64,000 nt of DNA. It comes from Otatea glauca. Its lineage: Eukaryota; Streptophyta; Magnoliopsida; Poales; Poaceae. The first letter of the stretch is position 1. Every line of letters begins with the position of its first letter. Under the pieces are notes generated by a model that saw only the letters and a program-made list of their open reading frames with translations, was not told the DNA's origin and ran no database searches. The stretch lies in the NCBI GenBank assembly GCA_036346275.1, contig CM070727.1, positions 10,159,760 through 10,223,759 of the forward strand. The letters run 5' to 3'. Position numbers and translations under genes: made by a program. Shown piece after piece: positions 49,045-62,153 of this stretch.

Positions 49045-52000
49045 TCATTTCTTCCTGAGCTTTGTCTTCATCCTCTCAACTGCAGCTCTCAGCGTATCAT
49101 CATCCTTGCAGAAGGTGAACCTCACCAAGTTCTTCCCATCCTCAGGGTTGAGATAAAATACGCTTGGTGGTATGGCGACAACACCGACTACACGGATCAA
49201 ATACTCGCAGAACTCAATGTCATTGTCGAAACCAAATGGGGTGTGATCGACCATGACGAAGTATGTTCCACTTGAAGGGTAAACAATAAAACCTGCAGCC
49301 TTGAGTCCGTCGACTAGTATGGCTTTCTTTGCGCCGTAGTCCCTCTTCAGTTCTTGATAGTAGCTATCTGGTGCTCTCAGAGCTGCAGCCGCTGCTGATT
49401 GCATCGGTGTACAGGTGGCAAATGTGAGGAATGAGTGTGCCTGCCTTACACCCCATGTCAGGTGTGGTGGTGCTATTGCCCAACCGATCTTCCATCCTGT
49501 TAGGGAGAATGTCTTGCCCAGGGAGTTCATAGTCACAGTCCTCTCATACATGCCGGGAATTGATGCCATTGATATATGATCTGCCTCAAATGCCAACTTG
49601 TCATAGACCTCATCAGCAAAAAGCAACACATCATTTTCCTTGCAGAGAGTAGCAATGAATTCAAGTTCCTCTCTTGAAAACATTTTCCCAGTAGGATTGT
49701 GTGGTGTGTTTATCATTATCGCTCTGGTGTTCTTAGAGACTGCAGCCTTTAGCTCTTCAAGAGGGACTGCAAAATCTGGAGGACGGAGAGTAATGGCTTT
49801 TACATTGGCACCAGCCATCGATAGTGTAGCCTCGTATGAATCGTAGAATGGAGCAAACAATATCACTTCATCGCCAGGGTTGATCAGACCTAATATGGTT
49901 GCAGCTATCGCTTCCGTGCACCCAGATGTAACAGTAACTTCCTTATCAGGATCAACTTGCAAGCCACTGTCTTTCAGGAACCTTTCAGCAATAGCTGAGT
50001 TCAGTTCAGGCACACCATATCCTCTTGCATACTGATTCTTCCCAGCATTGACAGCTTGAATAGCAGCCTCTTTCACAAAGTCAGGGCCATCAAAATTCGG
50101 AAAGCCCTGGCCAAGGTTTATTGCTGCATGCTTGATGGCAAGCATGCTCATTTGTGTGAAAATTGTTGTCTTAAACTTTTCCAATCGCTTTGCGACCTGC
50201 AATGGAGAAAGGATCAAATCACAAGCTCAAGTTTGTATATACTCTGACTAGAAGTAAAGTTCAACTGATTGGAGAATGCACATGATAAAATTCTTTGTTC
50301 CTCGGAACCAAACTAGAATACATACAAGTGGAGCTTCTGTTTAATCATCTGATGGAAGTTATAAAAAACAAATATTTGGTTCATGCCAGTTGAGTTTCAG
50401 CATATTAGATACTGGACATGAAAATAATTTATGGTGTTTTACTCACGACAGGTTTGTAAATTTGACTTGTTTGATAGTTTCTAGTATTAATTCAATATAA
50501 ACATATGAATTACAGATTAGCTAACTTAATATGAAGCCTCAGGTTGGTGAGTCAATAAACAAATTAGTCATGAAAAACAATACGGTTTCGGGGTGTGGGA
50601 TGAGTGTGGACATTCATTATGCCCTATCTATTTTGAACGAGTCATGGTGAACCACGCTCACAATAAAGTCAACTTACAAATATATCTTAACTAAAGCATC
50701 GCAATATTATAGTGTGTACTCTCACCTCATACTAAAACAATTGAACAGGTCATGTTAAGTTTTTGAGAAAACAGCAGACAAGTAGGAGCACCACAACAAA
50801 TGTACTAGCCACTTGATTTTATGTCAAAAGTATGTGTCAAAATTGAAGAAATCACATACCTAAAACCTTGATAGTATCCTACTGAGTATGAGTCATGCAT
50901 CAATATCAGCTTCAGCTCAGAACCCTTTCCCAGAACATTGTAATAGAGGGTTTGGTTACTGACTAAAGTTAGCTTGCTACAGCTGTTGTGCCTAGCCCAA
51001 ATCCAGGCAAATCCTGGTTGACAACCTTGTGTTTTCTTATTTTGTTTCAAACTGTGTTCTGTCATCTTTTTTGAGGTACTAAATCAAACAAAATCTCAAA
51101 CCTGAGGCATGCTTTGCAAGGCAAAGTTTTTTTTCCTCCCCAATCTGAGGTGTCCTAAGTCATGCATCATGGCAATATGCGTTGTCAAAATAATGAATCA
51201 AACAGCTCCAAACTTTATATTTGCAAAATGTAGCCTGATTTTCTCTAGTCATTGCCTTCTTGTCCAATATCATTTATAGGAAAACCACATAATTATTTGA
51301 TAATGAATTTTCTAGCAACAGGCCTATGAAAACAAGATTCATCTGTTTATGGCTAGCAATACCCTGCAAGACTTTGAACTTGATACAGGGATAAGCTGGA
51401 TTACGGTCATGATGAAGTAGGTTAGGTCACAGAAAGGAGGCTGTTGTTCCTTGTTACGCATACTCTTCTGGATTTGTGGTCCTAGATTTCTACAATATTC
51501 TAATGTAACTTTTGGAATGCAGGAATTTCATAAGAACTCTATAGGAAAGTAAACATTCATCAAGGGAGGATGTTTCCTTTCCTCCAACATTCCTATCTTC
51601 CAAATGGACCTTTAAGACAAGTGTGCATATTTCACTTCACAAGGGGGCATAACCACTGTTAGTTATTTTGAACATATCAACAGTTTATCACCGGTATCAA
51701 GGATACAGTATTTATATTTCCCTTACAACAGAGAATGCAAATTGCAGGTAATGTGGAATGATCGACTGATATCACAGCAGCCTTATTTTGACAATATGAC
51801 GAACAAATGGATCAGCAAGACTATTTTTGTGCCCGGTTCATGACTGAAATTTGTTAGATGGGTCACAGGCTAGTAGCTGCGGAAAGAAGTAACAGATGGG
51901 CAATAATACTACATGGCAGAAGCAGATTGTATAAACAGGTTAGGGCAGAACAAATGAGCAAGGTAGCAGTAATGACATGTAACATGGCTGTGAGCAGCAA

Positions 52001-53178
52001 GATGGGAATTTGTGATATTGTCTATGGTCCGTGCTGCCACTTTTCTTGTTGAATGATTACCTGATAGTAGGAACCCGATTATAAGTTTAAAACATACAGT
52101 TAAAATTATGACCAACAGATTCTACATGTATTTTAAAATTTCCTTACCTTTCTGATGTTCAATTCTGAAAAAAAAAATCTTAGTGGTTACCTTCTGTACT
52201 ATAAGTTTTGAACGTTCAGAATGTTGCTAGTTTGCTGCTCTTTTTTCCTTAGCAACACCATATGCTAATAACTGGGGCATAGTGAACCACCTATAACTCA
52301 GTGCAGTAATTCTTTTGACTAAGGACATGAGAAACTGCAGCCACACACACACAAAAAGTAGCAAAAATTGCACTCACTGTTCACGACATATAGGTTCTCT
52401 TCTCAATCTTAAGTTATGCGCAGCTCGAGTTATTCCCTGGCTGAAAGGTGTTTTATACATATTACCGACTTAAGGTAGAAGTAGAATGATAAATGGATTG
52501 AACAAATGTTTCACATCTGGGCACATCTAACCATAAGATTCACACTAATTGTGGTACCGTCAACATAAAGTTGCAGTATTCCTACCCTTACTTGGCTTTC
52601 CTAGCAACGCAGCTGCCCGTGATATGATACTTCCGATAGCCGAGCTACTACTAAACTTGGAGGATCTCCTGAACTCAATTCACATGACATGCATAACGGC
52701 AACTGCTGAACCAAAGTAAAAAATGGTCAGCTCAAAAGCTAATATTGGAATCATTTGGTGATTTGGTCTCGTCTCTACATTTTCTACAGCATCAATGATC
52801 TGATCGGAGATTTGCAATACACGTTCAGTAGCTGGAAATCAGCGTTACCATACGTCTATACCCATGTAACCCATCTGACAGCTAGTATGCAAGCGTAGCC
52901 ACACACAGTCGCAGACACAACCCGCAAACGAAACCTCATCAGCCACAGAGCCAGGTAGCGAGACATCAGGAAGAGAGAGAGAGAGAGAGCGGCGCACCGA
53001 CCTGTACCGGTTGCTTCTCCGTCGGCTTCGCGGCGCCGTTGTCGGCGGCGGCGACGGTGGAGACGGCCGCGGGGGCGGAGGCCATGGGGGTGAAGCGAGC
53101 CGGCGAGATCCTCCGGAGGGACGCGAAGAGCGAGCGGCGAAGCGAGGAGGCAGCGGCCGGAGAGGGATTTAATGGCAT
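49045..53178 (-). CDS. PLP-dependent class I aminotransferase (kynurenine/glutamine transaminase-like), predicted organellar
   Basis: Two exons: 53178-53002 (59 codons) and 50196-49045 (383 codons plus stop), joined in phase 0 across a 2.8-kb intron with GT-AG ends; 442 residues. The first 59 residues are rich in Ser, Arg, Ala and Pro with RRSLFASLRRIS, which fits a transit peptide. The core begins VAKRLEKFKTTIFTQMS, with INLGQGFPNFDGPDF, SGCTEAIAAT, NTPHNPTGK, ADEVYDKLAF and the PLP lysine in NSLGKTFSLTGWKIGW (about Lys287), ending FCKDDDTLRAAVERM. All fold-type I residues are present, so it should be active. It is closely similar to the Arabidopsis protein I recall as At1g77670. The substrate is not certain: relatives act on kynurenine, glutamine or N-succinyl-diaminopimelate. 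Other in-frame starts are 53223 and 53085; the last would remove most of the leader. A GA/CT microsatellite lies just inside the intron at 52971-52989. Confidence 0.92.
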
Positions 53179-53467
53179 CTCATGGCGCGGGGTGGGCGTG
53201 TAAAGGGGGGCGGCCAGATTCATGAGGCCGAGCAGGTCGAGTCGTTGGTACGTCGCGCCGCCACTGGTGCGGCCTGGGGAGGCGCGGTTACGGCTGTGGC
53301 AGCGAGACGCGCGAGGCTGCGGAGCCGGGGGTGCGAGCGTGGCGTGGATGGGTAAAGGTGTATGACTAGTGGGTCCGCTAGTTAGTTGGGCCCGTGTTTT
53401 GGTGCGAGGCAACGGTTTGGGCTGGGCGGGCTGGGTAGCAGTTTGGAGCGTGAGGAGGCGTCAGCAC
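53179..53467 (-). promoter_or_regulatory. Proximal promoter of the aminotransferase gene
   Basis: GC-rich sequence upstream of the start codon, cut short by the copia LTR that begins 295 bp away. No convincing TATA box is visible on the minus strand. Confidence 0.4.
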
Positions 53468-53472
53468 AGCAG

Positions 53473-53716
53473 TGAATCTGGACTTATTTTTGTTAAGAAA
53501 CCTCGCTATCGAATAGTCCGAGGTTCCCAAACAAATCTGAATTGGAGAACAGAAAGAGAGAGAGACACGTGTTTAGGGAGAGCAACAACGGAAATTCTTT
53601 ATTGCTAATGATTCCTTGTACATAGGGGGACCCCCTCCTCCTTTTATAGCGCTCTCCTAGAGTTTATGCTTAAGGGACCAGCATGGGTCTTCATGGGCCA
53701 TTAGGGTTTCCCAACA
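53473..53716 (-). mobile_element. Copia 3' LTR, 244 bp
   Basis: On the minus strand it starts TGTTGGGAAACCC and ends CAGATTCA. It is preceded by a polypurine tract reading AAGGGGGAG. A TATA box (GCTATAAAAGG) lies inside at about 53642-53652. The host flank AGCAG (53468-53472) is the expected target duplication; its partner would lie beyond the missing 5' end. Confidence 0.82.
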
Positions 53717-55634
53717 CTCCCCCTTGGGCCCTTTGCCACGAGATGCATATGCCTCATTAAAACTCCAGAAAAACCCAGTGGGAAAAATATTTGGAGAAAG
53801 AGTACATAGCATACGCTTACTATGTTGCACTAATTGCCTCGTTAAAACCTTATGCAAGAAAACTTCATGAAAAACTTGCTAAGGAAAAAGAGTACAATTC
53901 TCCCAACTTCAATTGCTAATCTTCAAGATTCATGTCGGGTATTCATAATTCATCTTCGAGATTCATGTGGGAGTATATGAAATATCTCCCCCTGAAATCT
54001 GCACTTCTCTAAGTCTCATCATCCCAATTCCTTTCACGCACCTTTCAAAGGTAGATGTTGGAAGTGATTTAGTGAACAAATCTGCAAGATTTTCACATGA
54101 CTTAGTATGCAATATCTTGATCTCGTTCATCTTATGCAATTCGTGAGCATAGAAGAACTTGGGGTTGATATGCTTCGTGAGATTGCTCTTCACATAACCC
54201 ATTTGTGCTTGGGCAACACAAGTCGCATTATCTTCATAAATTATCGTGGAGTTTGCTCAATGTTCGGACCACATGACTTCTGGATGTAGTGAACCATTCT
54301 TCTGAGCCATGCACATTCACGAGATGCTTCATACAAAGCGATGATTTTCGAGTGGTTTGTCGACGTCGAGACAAGAGTCTGTTTAGACGACTTCCAAGAA
54401 ATTGTTGCTCCTCCACATAGGAAAACATAGCGATTTGGGACTTACCAAGATGCGGTCCGATAAATACCAAAGATCGGCATAGCCAACCAAATTCAATTCA
54501 TTGTTTCTTCAAAAATGCACCAAGGTCTTTGCTTCCTTGGAGGTAACGGAAGATGTCCTTGATCCCTTTCCAATGCCTTTTGGTGGGTTCGCAGACTGCA
54601 TCGAGCTAGCAAATTCACAATAACGCAATGTCCGGTCTAGTGCTATTCGCAAGGTACATGAGCGCTCCAATTGCACTCAAATATGGGAATTCGCTCCCGT
54701 GACTTCCTCCCTCTTCTCTAGGTCTCAGATGGATCTAGGTCCGCTTGGAGTGACCTTGACCATTGGAGTCTTCGCAGGATATGCTTTTTCAAATCCAAAT
54801 CTTTCCAACACTTTCTGCGTGTAGGTTGATTAATGTACCAAGATTCCTCCTTGACATGTTCAAGCCGCAAGCCTAAACAAAACTTGGTTTTACCCAAATC
54901 TTTCATTTCAAACTCGGACTTCAAGTATGAGCATGCCTCTTCAATTTCTTCATCCGTCCCTATGATGTTTAAGTCATCTACATAGACGGAGATTATACAG
55001 AATCCATTCGGGATCGCCAGATAAACACACATGGACAATCTTCATTTGCTTGTGTAGCCTTTCTTGCAGAGAAAGTCACTCAAGCGATTGTACCACATTC
55101 TTCCCGATCGCTTCAAATTTCATACAAAGTGATTTCTCCAGCCACACCATGCATGTGTTTCTATTTGCTCCATCTTGGTTCGGGATAGGATTCCTTAGGT
55201 ACTTTCATGTATATCTCGAATCCGTGTTTCCATACAAATAGGTGTGACAACATCCATTAGCTTCATTCTCAACTTCAAGTTGACGCCATTGAGATCAAAT
55301 ATCTAAAGGTAATTCCTCCCATGACCGGAGAATAGGTTTCTTCATAATCAACTCCGGGACGTTGAGTGAAACCTTGAGCTACAAGCCTTGCTTTATACCT
55401 TACAACTTCGTTGTTTTCATTTCTCTTAGAACAAAGACCCATTTGTGACCTACGGGTTTACATGGGAAGGTGTAAAAGATACTGGCCCAAACACCTCTCT
55501 CTTGTTCGAGAGACTAACTCTGCAGATGATTGCCTTTTCCATTCTTCCCAATCTAGCCTTTTCTTGCACTCGCGAGTTGCGTGCTCGGGATCATGATCAA
55601 TGATCGAGACAATCTTCTTTGCGAAGTATGCATC
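53717..55634 (-). pseudogene. Copia pol remnant: reverse transcriptase and RNase H, frameshifted, 5' part missing
   Basis: Reads on the minus strand toward the LTR at 53716. Recognisable parts: reverse transcriptase with SVYVDDLNIIGTDEEIEEA and FEMKDLGKTKFCLGL (55038-54850), a middle part with decayed frames (54470-54234), and the RNase H C-terminus with KHINPKFFYAHELHK and NLADLFTKSLPTSTFE, stopping at 53963. Frames change several times and stops are present, so it is dead. Copia similarity ends abruptly at 55634, where the gypsy LTR begins. The missing 5' part (gag, protease, integrase, 5' LTR) probably lies on the far side of the gypsy element, outside this window. Confidence 0.85.
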
Positions 55635-56490
55635 TGACGAATACTAATAATAGGGGTACCCCAACGGCCCAAGGTGACCAGCCAGCGGCCTCAAGCATAG
55701 CTCAAGCCCAACAGGCCGCTTCCACCACTCACCGACCGGGCGCTGCAAAGCCACACGGACTTCCTTCCGACCGACCAAGGGAATGTCTCCGACCGAAAGC
55801 GAGCTCCCGACCTCCTCGAGACGGCCCCGGCCCGACCAGCAGGCTCCGACCCGCGCAGTCGGAATCCTCGACCGATCGTGCCAAGACCACCTCGCCAAGG
55901 GCCGCGTGTCGGCCTCCACCGGACAACCGCCACGCACCCTACGAACGGGTCAATCAAAGTGACTATACAAGGGCGGTGGCTCCTTCCCGAGGGTTTAAAT
56001 GATCGATCAAGTCATGCTCCCATCCCATCACCGGCCGCGATACAAGACGAAGACACGCCTCTCCCGAGGCAAAGACCACGCCAGCGCAGCAACGCCAACA
56101 CCGTAAGGTTCGCAGAGGGCGTGTACGTCATTTCCTGAGAAATACCTAACCCCGACCAACTAAGCTACCGACCCAAAGATGGGTAAGACCGAGCGATGAT
56201 CGATCACAGAACGAAGGACCAAGCTCCTAGTGTAGGTCATCTCGCCATCTCCCATTCTCGATGTAACCTGCGCCTTCCTTCCGTATAAAGGAGGCAGAAC
56301 TCCGTAGAAAAGAGAGAAGGAAAAGGAGAGAAAGAGAGCGCCATAAAACCCATCTCGCTAAGTCATTGGCATTCTCGCTTGTAAACCTAGTGCATCATCT
56401 GTATAAAGAAAATACAACGCCACCACACGAATCGAGTAGGGATCTTTCGCTCAACCAAGATACATCTTGGACTTCGAGTTTAACCATTCA
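55635..56490 (+). repeat. Gypsy 5' LTR
   Basis: TG start at 55635 and a probable CA end at 56490, inferred from TTAACCATTCA preceding GGAGTGGAACGCG. The TATA box GTATAAAG is at 56283-56290, with a GAGAAGGAAAAGGAGAGAAA leader after it. Both LTRs share the opening ~365 bp with moderate divergence. No primer-binding site was identified with confidence. Confidence 0.75.
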
Positions 56491-56614
56491 GGAGTGGAAC
56501 GCGACCCTTAGACTTACAAATTTACTTGCCGCAAGACTCAAACGCCGGCGGTTGGCGCGCTGTAGGGGCCTTCGTGCGTCTTCATCACCATCTCCGATTC
56601 CGCTTGCCTCCTCG

Positions 56615-58330
56615 ATGGCATCTTCCACTGCGACGGCATGGCCGCTACTGGAAGCGATCCGCCGGCTCCTCAACTTTGCCGTCACCTCGGCGGGAGGGCT
56701 TACGCTCATCCCCGCCGCCATCGGAGTTCCGGCGCCACCAAAGCTCGGGCGCCATCTCCGACGACTTCGCCCACCTCCGGCTAGGCGCCCGCGAGTCCTG
56801 CAGAGCCGAGTTCGAGGAGCGCTCCGCCACGTCTGGCGAAGCTCCGCGGCTCGGACAGTGGCCGTGTCACCCTCAAGAGCTCGCGACTTGTGGCTATGGC
56901 GGCTACATGCGGCCTCTATCCACAAGATGTTGGAAGACTCTTCCACCACGACTCCACTCCGACACGGAGTACCCGCCACGGACGGCACTCTCGCGAGTGC
57001 AACATGGCGCACGGTCGATAATCGTAACCCCGCGGTTACGGGGCCCCATCCGCGACCGAGGCGCAGGAGGGGAACACCCGCGATCATGCCGAACGCGCTC
57101 AAGCCCGCCCGCCGCCGAACTCCAGCGACAACGCCAAGAGTCGGATAGGCAAAGGGTCGAGCTCGACCAACTCGTGCCAACTCGAGCAGATGAGCCCGCG
57201 ACTCAAGAGTGCCGGCGACGCGCGACGCTCGCGTCGCAGCACACCACAAGCCGGCGGAAGAATCCGACGCCCTCGCTTCTTCCCATGCAAGCGTAACGCA
57301 CGCGGCCGCGATGCCGCCGAGGCCTTCCGAACCGGTCGACCCGGAGGCCAAGGCCACATACCGTAACCTCCGGCCGGTAGAGCGCGTGGCCGTGCAACAC
57401 ATGCAGCCTCCGGCCCTATCGCTCGGCGCCACCTCGCCACCGGGCCCGCGCCGCCGGCCGATCGGTCCGGCGGCGGTGCACACCACGAGCCGCCTTAGCC
57501 TCGCGACTCTCGCGCGCCTCGGGACGCCACGACGTTCGCGTCACACCTCGAGGCGCCAAGAAAGCGGCGGAGGAGGCCGCCCACTCACAGATAGTGGACG
57601 GCGGGCGCCACCGCCGCAGCCCAAGCCCCGATGGTCCCGGACCACGGGCTTTCGCGAGGATCCGACAGCGATTTCGCCGATTCCGGCGCCCACTAACATC
57701 GCCAAGTGCATGGGGCCACGAACCTGTGTCGGCTTGAAGACTACCGGCTCAGATGCGGGCGGGGAGCGACGGATGATCTCTTCATCATCCAAGACTTCCC
57801 CATCTACCTTGCGGACTCGACCGAGCTTGGCTCGAGTACTTGCCCGCCAGAGCTATCAGAATCGGGCCGACTTGAAGACCCTCTTCGTCGGCAACTTCCG
57901 TGGCACTTACAAGCGCCCGCAACTCCTGGACTCAAGGGCCGCAGCGGCGGCCAGTGAAACCCTCCGGATTATATCCGCGGTTTTCCCGCCAGGAACGAGC
58001 TCCCGACATCTCCGACGCCGATGTCGTGGGAGCATTCATCTACGGTACCTCCTGCAAAGCCTCGGTGCACAAACCGGCCGTCTCAAGCCCAGACCACCAA
58101 GGAACTCTCAACATCGCCATCAACCACGCCCCGCGAGGAGGCCGGGGCTATCTTCGAAGGAGGAAAGGCCCAGCAAGAGCTCGGCGTCCGAATCGGATCC
58201 TTTCGACCGCCCGGCAAGCTAAGCGGCATGGAAAACAGTCCGCGAGCTCGGTGGTCGCCATCGCCGACCGCCCTATCAGCAATGGGCGCGACCGACCGTC
58301 GCGCTACCGACCACTTCGAAATTGATGGAC
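56615..58330 (+). pseudogene. Gypsy gag, frameshifted
   Basis: A candidate start ATG at 56615 opens an Ala/Ser-rich N-terminus. The conserved capsid part appears in pieces across frames: RLEDYRLRCGRGATDDLFII near 57730, KTLFVGNFRGTYKRPQ near 57880, and EEAGAIFEGGKAQQ near 58135. The pieces follow the order seen in Tat-lineage gag proteins. Several one- or two-base shifts separate them. Confidence 0.7.
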
Positions 58331-58659
58331 ACCGTGCGTTCAACCACGGGTTCCCGTCAAACATAAGTACCAGATCGCGAAGTCCCGAGGCACTTCCTTT
58401 CATGCGCCCCCGCGACGCCGCGGGGCAAAGGAAAGAAGCCAACCACGGCCCCGCGGCCGTGGAGAAGAAGGCGAATGACGAGTTCCCCCAACCCGACGGC
58501 CGCCTCATGATCTTTGGCGGACGGCGTGTTACGCCGACAAGCGTCGGCTCAAACCGCCACCGTGAGGTCCACACCGCTTCACCGCCGTCCCTCAATACCT
58601 CCGGTGGTCGAATTCGGTCACCTTTGATCGGCCGATCACCGACCACGCCCCCACCGGAA

Positions 58660-59263
58660 GATACTACCGGTGGTCGACCTATCGTGGGAAGAAGCGCTCA
58701 CTAAGGCGCCATGGATGGCGGAAGCGGCCTCAACATCCTCTACGTTGAGACGCCGACGCCATGGGGATTCTCGCTCGAGTCTCCGACCGAGCAAGGCTCC
58801 TTTCCACGGCGTCATCCCCGCCAACAAGCCCATCCGCCGGCGGATCGACCGCCTGTTACCTTTGGGGAACCAGGAATTTCCGCACCGAGACCCTCACTTT
58901 CGAGGTTGCGGATTTCCCGCTCCTATCACGCCATCTTGGGCGCCATGCTACGCCAAGTTCATGGCAGTCCCCAGCTACGCCTACCTCAAACTGAAGATGC
59001 CCGGGCCACGAGGAGTTGTCACTGTGGCATCATCTTTTCAGCTTTCCTACAACTGCGAGCGCAGCAGTTGTGAGCTCGCCTCGGCAGTCATCGCGTCTGT
59101 CGAGCTCAATAACCTCAGGAGGAAAGCCTCCGAGTCCGCCCCCGAGTCCAGCAAGTCGGGGGCGGGATCCTTCAAGTCCGCCGAGGACACGAAGGAGGTC
59201 GCGGTCGATCCCTGCGATCCGACCAAGATCGTTCGGGTCGGAGCCACGCTCCCCGCCAAATAG
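58660..59263 (+). pseudogene. Gypsy protease domain and linker, frameshifted, ends in an in-frame stop
   Basis: MDGGSGLNILYVET at 58711 is the aspartic protease active site in the D-G-G-S-G form used by this lineage. YHAILG and CYAKFMAVPSYAYLKLKMPG follow in adjacent frames (to about 59030). The linker runs to LPAK and then TAG at 59261, where a Gln codon before ESALVDFLRANND would be expected. Confidence 0.75.
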
Positions 59264-60230
59264 GAAAGCGCGCTCGTTGACTTCCTCCGCGCCAACAATG
59301 ACGTCTTCGCATGGAGGACCTCCGACATGCCAGGAATCCCAAGGGAAGTCGCCGAGCACTCCTTGAGCATCCGACCGTGCTCAAAACCGTCGCCAACGCC
59401 GCGCCGCTCGACGAGGAAAGGCGCAGGATCATAGGGGAGGAGATCGCCAAGCTTTTGGTCGCGGGGTTTATAAAGAGGTCCGCCACCCGAGTGGTCGCCA
59501 ACCCTGCACTTGTAAAAAGAAAATGGGCAATGGAGAGTGTGTGTTGACTACACAAGTCTCAACAAAGCGTGTCCAAAGGACCCGTTCTCTTGCCCAAGAT
59601 CGACCAAGTCGTCGACTCCACCGCGGGGTGCGAGTCTCTTTCTTTTTTGGATGCCTACTCAGCTACCACCAAATAGCATCAAGGAGTCCGACCAACTCGC
59701 GACTTCCTTCATCACGCCATTCGCTCGCTCGCACGCTACAATGCCGCTCGCCTAAAGAACGCGGGCGCTACATACCAGCAATGTATGCAAACGTGCTTCA
59801 ACAACCAGATCGACCGCAACGTTGAGGCCTATGTTGACGACATCGTCGTGAAGACCAGAAATGTGCACGACCTTATTGCCGACCTGGAAGAGACTTTTGC
59901 GAATTTCCGACGGTTCCGTATAAAGCTCAACCCCGAAATGCGTCTTCGTGGTCCCCAAGGGAAGCCGCTCGGCTTCATCGTCTCGAGCGAGGAATCGAGG
60001 CCAATCAGGAGAAGATCTCGGCGATCGCAACAATGGGCCCGATTCCTAATCTCAAAGGGGTCCAGAGGCTAGCAGGGTGCCTCGCCGCCTTGAGCCGTTT
60101 CGTGTCTCGCCTCGGCGAGCGCGGAATGCCGCTCTACAGGCTGCTCAAGAAATCCGACCGCTTCAGCTGGACCCAGGAGGCTCAGGAAGCCCTCACCGCC
60201 AAGGCCTTCCTATCCTCCCTCCAATCTCGG
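59264..60230 (+). pseudogene. Gypsy reverse transcriptase domain, frameshifted
   Basis: Opens with FLRANNDVFAW and EERRRIIGEEIAKLLVAGFI (about 59280-59480). CVDYTSLNKACPKDPF follows at about 59540, KESDQLATSFITPF at about 59683, and the catalytic YVDDIVVKT at 59830. FANFRRFRIKLNPE, the thumb (GCLAALSRFVSRLGERGMPL) and LLKKSDRFSW complete it. At least four frame changes occur. The two Asp residues of YVDD are intact. Confidence 0.82.
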
Positions 60231-61200
60231 TCGCCCTGCACGAGCGAACCGCCGCTTCCTCTACATCGCCGCCATCGCTCAAGTCGTCAGTGCGGCCCTT
60301 GTGGTGGAACGAGCGGAGGAAGGCCGCGAACTTAAGGAACAACGGCCAATTTACTTCATCAGCGAGGTTCTCTCCGAGTCCAAGGCTGTACCCACAGTGC
60401 AGAGCCGCTTCACGCGGTGCTCACCGCCAAGAGAAAGCTCAGACATTACTTCGACCAAAGACGCCATCATCTGTGGTGACCGCATCCCGCTCGGCGAGAT
60501 CATCCGCAATCGCGACGCCCGGAGGATAGCCAAGTGGGCGCCGAGCTCGCCGTTACAAGATAACGACGCCCCTGACAACGATCAAGTCGCAGGTCCTTGC
60601 AGATTTCATCGCCGAATGGACCGAAGCCCAGGCGCCACCGGTGATCGAGGACCCCGAGTACTGGACAATGTACTTTGATGAATCCTACACCAAGAACGGT
60701 GTGGGCGCAGGAGTCGTCATCATTTCTCCACTCGGGAACAAACTTCAATACGCCATTAGGTTGCTCTTCGACGCGACCAACAACATAGCCGAGTACGAGG
60801 CTCTCGTCAACGGTCTCCGGATCGCTGCCGACCTCGGCGCCACGCCGACTCAAGGTCCGCGGACTCCAAGCTCGTCGTCGACTGTGTCATGAAGGCTTCG
60901 AGCCGCGAGACGCCCGTATGGTCGCACATCGCTTCGGAAGTGCGCAAGCTCGAGAAGCGGTTCAAGGGTTTCAAGCTCCACCACAGCTACAGACGTCACA
61001 ACAGTGAGGCCGATTGCCTAGCTAATCTTGCCTCCAGCAAAGGTTCAGTCCCACCCGGGATCTTCGTCTGCGACCTCCTGCAACCTTCAATCCCGTTGGA
61101 CTTGGTCGCCGAGCGGTCTCCCGATCCACCTAGCACGGTCATCCCGACCGCCGCGCGGTCGGGCGCAGACTTGGTTGGATCAAACCGCAGCGTGCTGGCA
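60231..61200 (+). pseudogene. Gypsy RNase H domain, frameshifted
   Basis: The first part has VYFISEVLSES-like and LRHYFD-like segments. A plant-type RNase H follows: EYWTMYFDESYTKNGVGAGV at about 60656, NNIAEYEALVNGLRIAADLG near 60780-60838, and KLHHSYRRHNSEADCLANLA-like sequence near 60975-61030. NGLRIAADLGA and SEADCLANLAS are typical of Tat/Ogre-group elements. Frames shift between parts. Confidence 0.8.
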
Positions 61201-62153
61201 GCTGAATTCGACTGGAGGAAGCTCTTCATCAATCGTTTGACGGATGGGTCGCTCCCCCCTGACCCGACCGAGGCCCGGCCTCGCTCGGCGGCAAAATCTT
61301 TCGTCTGGTCACCTGCACCTTTACAAAAGGAGTCCTCGGGGTCCTCCAGAGGTGCGCTCGCCGACCAAAGGAAGCACCGCCGCCGATATCCATGGCGGGT
61401 TTGCGGCCACCATGTCGCACCCCGATCCTCGTTGGAAAAGCCTTCGACAAGGTTTTTATTGGCCGACCGTGTCCGACGCCGAGCAGATCATGCGCACCTG
61501 CGAAGGGTGCCAATTCTTTGCCCGCAGACACATCCGCCACTCAAGCCTTGCAGACGATCGCCATCACTTGGCCGCTTGCGCTTGGGGACTTGATCCGTCG
61601 GGCCCTTCAAGAAAGCGCCGGGCTTTACTCATCTCCTAGTCGCGGTGGATAAATTCACCAAGTGGATAGAGGCTGCCGGTCGTGAACGCCACGCGGTACA
61701 AGCGACCATCTTCTTCCGCGACATCATTTTTCGGTTTGAGTCCCCAACTCTATCATCACCGACAACGAACACGCTTCACGTGAAAGGAGTTCCTCGAGTT
61801 CGCGACGACTTCAACATCCGTGTCGATTGGGCGCCGTGGCCCATCCGCGGACTAACGGCCGGTCGAACGCAAACGGAATGATCCTTCAAGGACTCAAGCC
61901 ACGGATCTTGATCGGCTCAAGCACTTCGCGGCGGTGGGTGGCCGAAGTTGCCCTCCGTCCTCGGAGCTCGCGGACCACGCCCACCCGAGCAACCGGGTTT
62001 ACACCGTTCTTCATGGTGTTCGGTCTTTGGCCGTTTGCCAAGGGACCTGGAGTATGGCGCCCCAAGACTACAAGCCTTCGATGAGGCTCGGGGGCTCGCC
62101 TCGCAACAAGACGCCATCGACCAGCTCGACGAGGCACATGACGTGGCCATCCT
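61201..62153 (+). pseudogene. Gypsy integrase, frameshifted and lacking its C-terminus
   Basis: The zinc-binding part includes LRQGFYWPTVSDAEQIMRTC and EGCQFFARR (about 61440-61520). The catalytic core opens VDKFTKWIEA at 61645, followed by decayed segments (ITDNE- and NGRSN-like). The final readable piece is IDQLDEAHDVAIL (about 62115-62153). Similarity stops exactly where the left arm of a 142-bp inverted repeat begins, so the usual C-terminal end of pol is missing. Confidence 0.78.

Noticed and set aside
51478..51610. Possible small MITE bounded by GGTCC and GGACC in the aminotransferase intron
   Set aside because: Only five terminal bases match convincingly and no duplication is visible.
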